A stretch of 24,311 nt of DNA from CAZQIC01 sp964593555 (GTDB taxonomy: Bacteria; Bacteroidota; Bacteroidia; JAFLBG01), in assembly GCA_964593555.1 (NCBI GenBank), contig CAZQIC010000068.1:1-24311 (forward strand), in the 5' to 3' direction. A program made the position numbers and the translations under genes. The notes under the pieces are model-generated. The model was given only the letters and a program-made list of their open reading frames with translations, searched no databases and was not told where the DNA came from. Below are positions 1 through 6,933 of the stretch, in pieces. How positions within the stretch are numbered: the first letter of the stretch is position 1; every line of letters begins with the position of its first letter.

Positions 1-103
1 CAAACTTTTTTCTAACTTTATGTTCTTAATATCTTATTCGGTATAAACTCTAATTAAGTGGAAAAAGTAAATTCAGTTAAATTAATACACCGGGCTGGAG
101 GCG

Positions 104-212
104 CAGCGCTGTAGTTCGAGTTTTCTGCAAGGCAGAAAGTATCGAGAACGTGAGATGGCTTGTCTGCTTCTTGATACACTGCTCGTACCTTTGAGCTACT
201 CGATTGACCACA
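104..212. repeat. BIME-like convergent pair of REP-like elements
   Basis: A plus-oriented unit at 104-154 has the arrangement: GCGCTGT, then GTTCGAG, then the hairpin TTTCTGC-AAG-GCAGAAA, then GTATCGAGAACGTGAG. About 13 bases later an inverted, more divergent unit runs from about 168 to 212. It starts TTCTTGATAC and ends CTCGATTGAC, and its central hairpin is GCTC...GAGC. The same flanks recur at 541-594, 758-810, 3767-3806 and 3852-3920. Paired units in opposite orientation resemble the BIMEs built from REP sequences in enterobacteria. No REP-associated transposase is visible in the window. Confidence 0.7.
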
Positions 213-229
213 GGAGCAAATGAGATATC

Positions 230-393
230 ACTCCTACGGAGTTCTAAACGGAGAGATTCTGTTTTTTACCAATATATCGCTCCTACGGAGCTAAAATAAA
301 ATAGTCCCGGAGGGACGCTATCTTGGTAAAAAAAAAACCATAAACATCAAGCCCCGCTCCGAAGGAGTGCCTTTCGCATAGGGGCGATATATG
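230..393. repeat. Cluster of four short GC hairpins inside a larger inverted repeat
   Basis: Four compact hairpins follow one another: ACTCC-TAC-GGAGT (230-242), GCTCC-TAC-GGAGC (279-291), GTCCC-GGA-GGGAC (304-316) and CTCC-GAA-GGAG (357-367). The last lies inside an outer GCCCC/GGGGC stem (351-355/381-385). The second and third hairpins are enclosed by a perfect 11-bp inverted repeat, TTTTTTACCAA at 262-272 and its complement at 323-333. ATATATCG precedes one hairpin and CGATATATGG follows another, so units occur in both orientations. This is a non-coding, MITE-like or REP-like cluster of unknown function. Confidence 0.65.
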
Positions 394-540
394 GTTTCGA
401 AAAATGCAGATATAATCTATGTCGTCCTTTTTGTCTTTTGTTTGGCTAATCACCTCAACAAATGCTGTTAAATCAGCGACTCTATATTTGATCATAAAAT
501 CTTTTGAAGATGGTTCAAAATATTTTGATGTCTCTGGTGA

Positions 541-594
541 GCAGCGCTGTCAGTTGGAGTTTTCTGCAAAGCAGAAAGTATCGAGAACGTGTGT
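541..594 (+). repeat. REP-like element, copy 2
   Basis: The unit reads GCAGCGCTGTCAGTT, then a hairpin with arms TTTCTGC and GCAGAAA around AAA, then GTATCGAGAACGTGTG. It differs from the copy at 758-810 at only a few positions. Confidence 0.75.
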
Positions 595-625
595 AGGTTA
601 TGGTAAGAGATGTTTTATTTTCTTT

Positions 626-713
626 TACTTTTTTACTTGACTAAAAAGTAACAAAAAAGTCAAAAAAATCCGATCCGTAGGCGCACTGGCTGACCCGAGC
701 ACGGCGGATTTTT
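626..713. repeat. A/T-rich hairpin element (two stems)
   Basis: TACTTTTT (626-633) pairs with AAAAAGTA (643-650), and an alternative partner AAAAAAGT lies at 653-660. A second perfect 9-bp stem, AAAAATCCG (664-672) with CGGATTTTT (705-713), encloses a GC-richer loop. The first hairpin and the A-rich stretch after it resemble the element at 12453-12480, so this is probably a dispersed family. It could act as a transcription terminator, but no gene ends directly before it. Confidence 0.5.
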
Positions 714-757
714 GGTCCCACGCACTCCTTAAAATAGTGTTTCGAGTATGAATATGA

Positions 758-810
758 GCAGCGCTGTCAGTTCGAGTTTTCTGCAAAGCAGAAAGTATCG
801 AGAATGTGAG
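758..810 (+). repeat. REP-like element, copy 3
   Basis: The unit reads GCAGCGCTGTCAGTTCGAG, then the hairpin TTTCTGC-AAA-GCAGAAA, then GTATCGAGAATGTGAG. It is the same family and orientation as 104-154 and 541-594. Confidence 0.75.
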
Positions 811-934
811 CTTTCCTATTTTGACTCAAACTCGTCTATCCTCGCTACATCCTAAAACTTCGGGACTACTTACACAGGGACAACTTACTTCTAAAATCTT
901 AATTCGTAAATCAAGATTCTAATTTATAAACCCT

Positions 935-1553
935 TCATCCCTTCACATACTTCCAGTTTCTTATCTTTCCTTCACTCATCCATTTCACAGCGGTCTTCAA
1001 TCTTTCATCTCGTGTTTTTTGAGTCTTGGCCTCTGTTACCCATAAAACATATTCTTTTTGATTACTGTAACTGAAATTTTTAAAGGTCTCCATCGCTTTT
1101 TTATTTTTTTTAACAGCTGAGTTAAAAAAGCCGGGGATCACCAGTTCTTTTTTTTCTGTTTTTAGGGCGTGAAGGGAGTTTAATATTTTCGTCGTTCAGT
1201 TTTTTTGCTTGTTTTACCAGGTCAATGATCACTTTATCAGGAGGAAGATCTTTTAAGCTGGTTATTTTTCCCAGGTTTCCCATGGCTTCACCGCCTTTGT
1301 TAGAACGTTCCTGCAAATATCCTTTCGGGTCTTTCATCAATGGCGATTTCCAGAAACCAAATACAGCATGTTCTTTGAATGATGCCATGCTGCAAAATGC
1401 CCCTTTATAATCAAAGCAGGGAAAGCTCCACTTAATTGTTTCTTCAACTTCCGGATTTGCCTTATGTACCAATGCGCGAAGGTGTTTTAAAATGGCTTTC
1501 GCGAATGGCTGCGCTTTTTCAATGTAGGCATCAACGCGTTTGTCTTTACTCAT
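935..1553 (-). pseudogene. YdeI/DUF1801-family protein, split by a single-base frameshift
   Basis: The ATG at 1553 opens a 143-residue frame (1122-1553) with a DUF1801 fold region, including IKWSFPCFDYKG and MASFKEHAVFGFWKSP, and a basic stretch near its end. The frame then runs into unrelated residues and a stop at 1122. The missing C-terminal half continues in the next frame down to 935, with AMETFKNFSYSNQKEYVLWV and a RNWKYVKG end. These are typical of the YdeI/OmpD-associated (OmdA) domain. Joined, the halves give about 204 residues, the usual YdeI length. The break falls at a run of eight A on the coding strand (1148-1155); seven A would restore the frame. YdeI relatives have been linked to antimicrobial-peptide resistance, but the function here is inferred only from family. 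It lies 15 bases downstream of the membrane-protein gene and is probably co-transcribed with it. A sequencing error in the homopolymer is a real alternative to a genuine mutation or slippage. Confidence 0.8.
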
Positions 1554-1568
1554 TTTTTAATGTTTTTT

Positions 1569-2351
1569 TTATTTTTTCAATTTAGCTATTTCAGCATTTA
1601 TGTTTTCGGATATTTTTTCCATATCTGTATCATACGCATCCGTATTCTCACTTAAGGCCTTTTTGAGTATTTTTAATTGTTCAATTCTTAAGTTGCAGTA
1701 ATTTCTTAAGATATTATCCTGTTTTAGTAAATCATCATAAATTCCTTCCATCTTATCCAGTTCAGATAATATCTGTAGATTGGACTCCCAATAAGGAATT
1801 CCTTTTTTGTCAATAAAATCAATTGAACTTTCTGCATCATTTGTTTCAATTGTACTATATATCTCCAATGCCTTGCTTTCAGTATCGTTGAACACCGCAA
1901 TTGAGTTATCATACTGTTGAGTGTCAAAATCACTCGTACTTAAAAATATATAACCAAAAATTCCTCCCAATAAAATAACAAGACAAATGCCTCCTATGCC
2001 TGCTGATTTCCATCCCGAATAAAATTCTCCGTTCTTTTCTTTATACTCACTCAATTCTTTTCCCATTAGTTTTTCCATGAGGGCAAAAATTATTGCGGTA
2101 TAAATTGCCGGAATAACTGGCGAGGGTATTTTATCAATAATGTTTTCCGGGATAGAAAAGACACCAATAAAGATGAATACGGTCGAAAGTATTCCAATGA
2201 TCACAGAATAAAGTCCATGCTTTTCTTTACCCAGGGTAATAAAATTTCTTCTTAAAAGTATTCCTGCTGCTAATGGTCCACCCCAAAATGTGGCGGTAGC
2301 AACGCTTTTTTGAGAATAGAATTTGATTGTTGGTATTTGATCTTCTATCAT
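1569..2351 (-). CDS. Polytopic membrane protein of unknown function
   Basis: This 260-residue protein has four likely membrane segments, at about residues 20-35, 45-67, 76-92 and 118-138. A charged loop (about 93-115) lies between the third and fourth. After the last segment comes a roughly 120-residue hydrophilic, helix-rich tail. The tail is rich in Glu, Lys, Leu and Ile (for example LRIEQLKILKKALSEN) and may form a coiled coil. There is no signal peptide and no recognised catalytic motif. The ATG at 2351 is the first in frame. The frameshifted YdeI-family gene begins 15 bases after its stop, suggesting a two-gene transcript. I do not recognise the family and assign no function. Confidence 0.7.
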   Translation of the reverse strand: MIEDQIPTIKFYSQKSVATATFWGGPLAAGILLRRNFITLGKEKHGLYSVIIGILSTVFIFIGVFSIPENIIDKIPSPVIPAIYTAIIFALMEKLMGKELSEYKEKNGEFYSGWKSAGIGGICLVILLGGIFGYIFLSTSDFDTQQYDNSIAVFNDTESKALEIYSTIETNDAESSIDFIDKKGIPYWESNLQILSELDKMEGIYDDLLKQDNILRNYCNLRIEQLKILKKALSENTDAYDTDMEKISENINAEIAKLKK

Positions 2352-2632
2352 GTGTAATTTATGATTTGTGTTTTGTCTTTATCTAAGATATTAAAAATAG
2401 AGTGTTCATTTTACTCCAAACATTCTGTCGTACTTCGTATACTTGAAACAGCCAGCATATTTGACCCTTGCAACCTCTGATTATATAAACCTCTAATAGT
2501 ATAATTATTTGAAAATCAATAAATTGCTATTTATTTTGATGATATAATGGCGATTAGAAGTTTAATTTTTGGAAAAAACTAAATTGTTTCGTTGATGAGT
2601 AAGTATTAATTTTATTTCAACATTATATTATT

Positions 2633-2791
2633 ATGAAAACTAAAAAAGCACTTACGTCATTAAGCCAACTCGATAAAAAGCAACTTGCATTTATTAAGGG
2701 CGGGGAAGAGCCTGTATTAGCTGTGATTGTAAAACGACCAAGTCAGCAAATGATAATGACGGATATGCAGCAGGCGCAAACGATCCAGTAA
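2633..2791 (+). CDS. Double-glycine leader peptide precursor (orphan, 52 aa)
   Basis: The small gene starts ATGAAAACTAAAAAAGC and encodes 52 residues ending in a TAA at 2789-2791. Residues 1-23 are MKTKKALTSLSQLDKKQLAF followed by IKGG. A basic start, regularly spaced Leu residues and a Gly-Gly end match the double-glycine leaders of secreted peptides, such as the GG-type natural-product precursors of Bacteroidota. The predicted mature part is about 28 residues, begins EEPVLAVIVKRPSQQ, is rich in Gln and Met, and has no Cys or aromatic residue. Such leaders are normally cut by a C39-peptidase ABC exporter. No exporter or modifying enzyme lies nearby in the window, so maturation would have to happen in trans. 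The gene stands alone between a divergent membrane-protein gene and a secreted protein 109 bases downstream. The reading frame is certain, but the peptide's role is inferred from the leader alone. Confidence 0.65.
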   Translation: MKTKKALTSLSQLDKKQLAFIKGGEEPVLAVIVKRPSQQMIMTDMQQAQTIQ

Positions 2792-2900
2792 AATATTATT
2801 TGTTTCTGTCCAATAATTAGAGACTATCCAGCATCCATTCATATCGGGTGATTCATTTAACTTTACTTAAAGGTTATCAAAAGACTTTTAAACAGGACCT

Positions 2901-3701
2901 ATGAAAAGTTTGGCTGTTCAAACAGCACTGTTGCTTTTATCAATCACTTCGCCGGGACAAACACAATTGTTAAAGGATTATGACTTTAATAAAGGTGGAT
3001 TTTATTTGCTTGGAATGTGGGTGGATTCTCCGAACGAACTCCAAGATACTATGGGTGAATTCTACACGGATGACATTACTATCTTAAATCAATTCAAAAA
3101 AGAATGGACCTTTAAGGAACCTGCTATTACCTGGCAGGAATGTGGATATCATTACAATGATTTATTTGTTTCAGTCTGTAAAGATGGTTTGATATTAGAA
3201 CATTTTTCAATCAACCTATACTGCAATAAAATTGAATCAAATAAAGGTGATTTTTATTTTGATCCACAAAAAATACGAATGTTTAAAGGTAAATTGAAAA
3301 ACCTGTATTATAAATCAGTTTATTTCACAACCTTGACAGAGGCGAGGGAATATAGAACAAAAATTCTATCAGATAGTACACTTATTGCTATGGCTCCAAC
3401 TCCTGAATGGGCAAAATATGAAGGGAAATTTCAATTTACATATAAATGCAAAGCGGGAACAAAAACTTGTGCGGAAAAGGTAGATAGCTTGTTGCAAGTA
3501 ATGAAAGCGGAAATATGGAAACAATACCCGGGAGAGGAATTTGAATTCAGGTATACAGGCGTGATTTCTGCGACGGAAATTATTGTTGAAGTAAGCTGTA
3601 ATAAAACGTTGGAAGAAAAATTCAAGTTATACCATAGAGATTTAGAATGGGAATCTTATCGGTTAGTATTAGTAACCTATTGGACTCATCCACCAAAATG
3701 A
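2901..3701 (+). CDS. Secreted protein of unknown function
   Basis: The 266-residue product starts with a signal peptide, MKSLAVQTALLLLSITSPGQ, with likely cleavage near residues 20-22, so it should reach the periplasm or beyond. The mature part is mixed charged and aromatic, with many Tyr, Phe and Trp, and has six Cys outside the signal (CGYH, SVCK, LYCN, YKCKAGTKTC, VSCN). No T9SS sorting domain is present at the C-terminus, which ends YWTHPPK. The segment around CAEKVDSLLQVMKAEIWKQY looks helical. It follows the GG-leader peptide gene on the same strand after 109 bases, so co-transcription is possible but not shown. I do not recognise the family. Confidence 0.7.
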   Translation: MKSLAVQTALLLLSITSPGQTQLLKDYDFNKGGFYLLGMWVDSPNELQDTMGEFYTDDITILNQFKKEWTFKEPAITWQECGYHYNDLFVSVCKDGLILEHFSINLYCNKIESNKGDFYFDPQKIRMFKGKLKNLYYKSVYFTTLTEAREYRTKILSDSTLIAMAPTPEWAKYEGKFQFTYKCKAGTKTCAEKVDSLLQVMKAEIWKQYPGEEFEFRYTGVISATEIIVEVSCNKTLEEKFKLYHRDLEWESYRLVLVTYWTHPPK

Positions 3702-3766
3702 ATTGATGTGCGCTTCAGTTCATACTTATAGAATTAAGCTTGTCTACTTCTTGAGATAAGTAATCG

Positions 3767-3806
3767 CTTCTCGATACATCCGCGAAAAGCGGACACTCGA
3801 AGTGAC
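3767..3806 (-). repeat. REP-like element, inverted copy
   Basis: The unit reads CTTCTCGATACA, then the hairpin TCCGC-GAAAA-GCGGA, then CACTCGAAGTGAC. Its flanks are the reverse complement of the plus copies, but the stem sequence is entirely different while still perfectly paired. It forms a convergent pair with 3852-3920. Confidence 0.7.
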
Positions 3807-3851
3807 ATACTTCTCTATACGGCCCAAATGTGTTATTCGATTTGACATCAT

Positions 3852-3920
3852 GCGCTGCGCTGTCAGTTCGTCCCGATAGCTATCGGGATTCCAAAGGAAA
3901 AAGTATCGAGAACGTGTGTG
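3852..3920 (+). repeat. REP-like element carrying a nested 18-bp palindrome
   Basis: The flanks GCGCTGTCAGTTCG and AAGTATCGAGAACGTGTG match the other copies. Between them lies the perfect 18-bp palindrome TCCCGATAGCTATCGGGA (3871-3888), followed by a short hairpin TTCC-AAA-GGAA in the place of the usual TTTCTGC-AAA-GCAGAAA stem. This looks like one palindromic unit nested in another. Confidence 0.7.
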
Positions 3921-4114
3921 GGGCTTGTTTGTTTGAATTAGTCTGTTAACAAGCGTATGAATTATGCACGGATACCCTTCACACAAGCCAGGTTACATAT
4001 CCGCGCTGACTGGCAGAAGCTTAGCGGGTAGGGGACTAAGGTAAACTGTAAAATGTTTACATGCCAACCCGTCTGTAGCAAACGCTTGTTAGTGCTGTTT
4101 GTTATTCTGTTAAA

Positions 4115-6589
4115 TCAGTCGATTATTAATAATTTTTTCATCGCGATTATTTTGTTGTCTTGTGTAAGACGAATGAAATAAATTCCGCTTGGTAAATTAT
4201 CTCTGTTAATTTTTATTTTGTCCCCCGAAATATTTTTTATTGCTTTTATTTCTTGTCCATATAGATCGTATAAAATAATTTCAGCATTGTTTATTGTAGA
4301 ATTAAATTGAATTATAACGGAAGAATTGGTGGGGTTGGGAGAAATGTAAAAATTATTTTGAAAAATATTTTGCACACGTAACGTAATACAAGTTGTATCT
4401 GCTAAAATCTGAATGTTGTCGTAACTAGGACATCCGGCATCCATCACTTGTACCCAATATGTACCCGTATCTGCTATGATGGTTTGTGCCGTAACTCCGG
4501 TTGACCATAGATAAGAAGAGAAGGAGGATCCTGCATCAAGCAAAGTTGTGGAATCGGCACAGATAACATAATCAGAACCGAGGGAAACCATATTAAAGTG
4601 AATGGCGGTTATCGTATCTGTTAATGAAGATCTGATGCAACCGCTTGGATAATTGGCCGTGACTTGAAATATGCCTGAATCGTAAATAGAAATGGATTGA
4701 GCAGTATCGCCATTATTCCAGAGAAGATTCCCCGAAATACTTGAAGTAAGCTTAACCGAATCTCCATAACAAAATGTACTGGGACCATTGGCAGAAATTT
4801 GGGGTAGAGGCGCAGGAAAAAAAGTGATGTTTAATGAATCCATTGTAGAAGAGCTGCATCCGTTTACATCAGTTACAAAAGCATAATAAGTTCCGGAAGT
4901 ATGCACAAAGATGGAATCATTGCTGCTGCCCGTTGACCAATTAATGGAAGCAACTGAGGGGTCATTGATAAAAAGAAGTTCACTGTCACCCTCGCAAAAA
5001 ACGGGGCTACAGTAATAGCAGTTCACATATTTAATAGGATTCACTACTATTTCCTTTATCACCGAATCAATGCATGGTGATAATACTTTCAATGTGATAT
5101 TGTGGTACCCGGGCCTATTGAATGCTATAGCAGTGTCTTTCATCGTTGATAACAAAATATTGTCAACATACCATTTAAACTGGGAACTGTGTTCTGAAGT
5201 ATTGGTTAGAATAATTGTATCACCCACGCACGCTGTATTAGAAGAAGGGCTAAAGTCAGCTGTTGTGGGACATAGGGAAAGGAAATACCAATCTTGCCCT
5301 CCATGTCCGCATGGAATACCATTCATATAGTAAGAATCGGATGCTCCAAACACAGTGAAGCCGTAATCTTTTTCCTGGCTGATGGAGGTAAGATACATGC
5401 TCTTATATACATCTGCACGAATAATTATATTTCCTTTTACGTTTCCTGTACTGTCGATCTTTACAATTACTCCATGGGTGTTATATGGAGGTTGACTATT
5501 CATCATATGTTGAATAATAACATACCCACCATCCTTTGTTAAATCCGCGGCTGTGGCATCACCCTGCCAATTGGTAGTACCATAAGTGCCTCCTATTAAC
5601 TTCTGCCATTGAATATTTCCCGAAGAATTTAATTTCAAAAGCCAGCAACGTCCATCTACTGAAGAGCTTCCTGTTATATCACCATTATTATTTGTACTTG
5701 TATTTCCAACTATGAAATATCCTCCGTCTGTAGTTTGCAGAATTTGTTTGGGAGTTTCATCTCCAGTACCTCCATATGTCTTTTTCCACTGAACGCTTCC
5801 GGCGCTATCAAGCTTTACCAACCAGTAATCCTTTCCTCCGTGATTTCCGCTTACGTCGCCATCATTTGATTCAGAATAACCTGAAACGATAAATCCTCTA
5901 TCTGTCGTAGGTAAAATTCCACTGCTTTCTTCCCAGCTACTTCCGCCGAGTGTTTTCTGCCAAATGATATTTCCGGAAGCAGAGAGTTTCAATATCCAAT
6001 AATCGTAAGCTCCATGAAGCCCAGTTACATCGCCATCGCTTGAATGTGTGTAGCCGGAAGCGATGTAATTTCCATCGCTTAACTGATGAACCGAGTTGGC
6101 TCCTTCCCAATCGCTGCCTCCAAAAGACTTTTGCCACTCCATATTCATAGCGCTATCTGTTTTCACAATCCAAAAATCTCCGTTTAATCCAGTCCCGCCA
6201 TGGTGACCGGTAACATCTCCGTTATTGGAAGTAGAAACACCTGCAATAATATATCCTTTATCAGAAGTTTGTTTAACTGAACCAGCAGCGTCACTTGAAC
6301 TGCCGCCAAAAGATTTTTGTAGAAGAATATTTCCCAACGTATCCAATTTTACAATCCAAAAATCACCGCCTCCTTTATTTACCGTTACATCTCCGTTGTT
6401 GGATTGAGAACTACCAGCAAGAATGTAATTCCCGTCTATAGTATGCGCAATACAATGTGTACCGGAGGATTCCGATCCTGTTCCACCTAAACAACGATGC
6501 CATTTTTCTATGACATGAAATTGTGCAATAGATTGCTTTGCTGTCATTGCAAGAATAATAGATAAAACAATCCTATAATATTTGCTCAT
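4115..6589 (-). CDS. T9SS type A sorted surface/secreted protein with propeller-like repeats
   Basis: The reading frame extends upstream to 6718, but the credible start is the ATG at 6589. It opens a signal peptide, MSKYYRIVLSIILAMTAKQS then IAQ, giving 824 residues. Residues about 24-450 are six or seven repeats of roughly 60 residues. Each contains a DGGYxIxGYTxSNDGDVTG-like segment, DYWIVKLD, GNIxWQK and FGGS. These resemble beta-propeller blades, with Asp-rich loops that could bind metal. A PKD/Ig-like region follows (about 455-545), then Cys-containing Ig-like modules, then the type A T9SS sorting domain (about 749-824: ISPNPTNSSVIIQF, LYDLYGQEI, LPSGIYFIRL, MKKLLIID). The domain should direct export by T9SS and attachment or release at the cell surface. 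The substrate is unknown. The gene converges on the secreted-protein gene at 2901-3701. Confidence 0.88.
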   Translation of the reverse strand: MSKYYRIVLSIILAMTAKQSIAQFHVIEKWHRCLGGTGSESSGTHCIAHTIDGNYILAGSSQSNNGDVTVNKGGGDFWIVKLDTLGNILLQKSFGGSSSDAAGSVKQTSDKGYIIAGVSTSNNGDVTGHHGGTGLNGDFWIVKTDSAMNMEWQKSFGGSDWEGANSVHQLSDGNYIASGYTHSSDGDVTGLHGAYDYWILKLSASGNIIWQKTLGGSSWEESSGILPTTDRGFIVSGYSESNDGDVSGNHGGKDYWLVKLDSAGSVQWKKTYGGTGDETPKQILQTTDGGYFIVGNTSTNNNGDITGSSSVDGRCWLLKLNSSGNIQWQKLIGGTYGTTNWQGDATAADLTKDGGYVIIQHMMNSQPPYNTHGVIVKIDSTGNVKGNIIIRADVYKSMYLTSISQEKDYGFTVFGASDSYYMNGIPCGHGGQDWYFLSLCPTTADFSPSSNTACVGDTIILTNTSEHSSQFKWYVDNILLSTMKDTAIAFNRPGYHNITLKVLSPCIDSVIKEIVVNPIKYVNCYYCSPVFCEGDSELLFINDPSVASINWSTGSSNDSIFVHTSGTYYAFVTDVNGCSSSTMDSLNITFFPAPLPQISANGPSTFCYGDSVKLTSSISGNLLWNNGDTAQSISIYDSGIFQVTANYPSGCIRSSLTDTITAIHFNMVSLGSDYVICADSTTLLDAGSSFSSYLWSTGVTAQTIIADTGTYWVQVMDAGCPSYDNIQILADTTCITLRVQNIFQNNFYISPNPTNSSVIIQFNSTINNAEIILYDLYGQEIKAIKNISGDKIKINRDNLPSGIYFIRLTQDNKIIAMKKLLIID

Positions 6590-6712
6590 TGTATTTTTTG
6601 TTAAAATAGTAACGGTTTGCGCATTGGGAACGGCGGGCATAAAAAGTGCTTTCCTGTCTGCTGTAACAATGCTTATTAAAAGTAATAAAGTACCTGAGCC
6701 CAACCAAATAAA

Positions 6713-6741
6713 TGTCACCCTGAGCGGAGTCGAAGGGCTGC
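6713..6741. repeat. Short dispersed motif GTCACCCTGAGCGGAGTCGA
   Basis: The sequence TGTCACCCTGAGCGGAGTCG continues into AAGGGCTGCT. CCCT pairs with AGGG to form a small imperfect hairpin. I recognise this as a motif seen repeatedly between genes in many Bacteroidota genomes; only one copy is in this window. It overlaps the upstream-most ATG of the 4115-6589 frame, which argues against that start. Confidence 0.5.
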
Positions 6742-6906
6742 TTTAAAATAGTTGGGCAAAACCACGTCAGCCCGCTGTGCCCAATGCGCTATTATCCCAA
6801 GTGTACTGCCGATCAAAGCGTGCCACTGTCCCTAATAAGCGAGGTTGTCTGGCTACGGAAAACATTGTCTTGGCGAAAAGTCAGTGCTGTAGAGCGGCTG
6901 GTCACT

Positions 6907-6914
6907 TAAATTTG
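6907..6914 (+). promoter_or_regulatory. Candidate -7 box (TAAATTTG)
   Basis: TAAATTTG is a perfect match to the Bacteroidota -7 consensus TAnnTTTG and lies 19 bases before the ATG at 6934. No convincing TTTG -33 box is found at the expected distance, so support is partial. Confidence 0.35.
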
Positions 6915-6933
6915 AGAAATAACTGTCTCTGCA

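Larger units (their letters stand above)
1..934. other. Gene-free, repeat-rich intergenic region
   Basis: No open frame here has a credible protein. The reading frames present run through hairpin repeats and give no recognisable domain. The space holds three plus-oriented copies and one inverted copy of a REP-like element, a cluster of short GC-rich hairpins at 230-393, and an A/T-rich hairpin element at 626-713. These are listed separately. The minus-strand YdeI-family gene ends at 935, so its transcript runs into this island. Confidence 0.75.
3702..4114. other. Intergenic repeat island between convergent genes
   Basis: There is no credible gene between the stops at 3701 and 4115. It contains an inverted REP-like copy (3767-3806), a plus copy with a nested palindrome (3852-3920), and a compound hairpin at 4024-4072. 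In the last, GCGGGT pairs with ACCCGT, and inside it GTAAAC (4041-4046) pairs with GTTTAC (4055-4060). Both neighbouring genes end here, so some of these hairpins may also terminate transcription. Confidence 0.65.
6590..6933. other. Intergenic region between divergent T9SS cargo genes
   Basis: The part from 6590 to 6718 is open in the frame of the downstream minus-strand gene but lies before its signal peptide, so I treat it as non-coding. It holds a short REP-like motif (6713-6741), a weak TTGGGC/GCCCAA stem just after it, and a -7-like box ahead of the plus-strand gene. I see nothing else recognisable. Confidence 0.55.

Noticed and set aside
283..495. 70-residue minus-strand frame
   Set aside because: It is mostly made of the mini-hairpin cluster translated; no conserved protein features.
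419..640. 73-residue plus-strand frame in the first kilobase
   Set aside because: It runs through a REP-like copy and the A/T-rich hairpin and shows no domain or signal.
104..810. CRISPR array
   Set aside because: Copies are irregularly spaced by hundreds of bases, occur in both orientations, and no cas gene is present.
2563..2571. Promoter for the GG-leader peptide (TAATTTTTG with an upstream TTTTG)
   Set aside because: The -7 match is one base out of register with TAnnTTTG and the spacing to the -33 candidate is about 24 bases, too long to support a call.
3744..3986. 80-residue minus-strand frame between convergent genes
   Set aside because: It spans two REP-like copies and the nested palindrome, so it is repeat sequence, not a gene.
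6590..6718. Upstream extension of the minus-strand T9SS gene to an ATG at 6718
   Set aside because: The extra 43 residues precede a clear signal peptide that begins at 6589, and the ATG at 6718 lies in a dispersed repeat motif.
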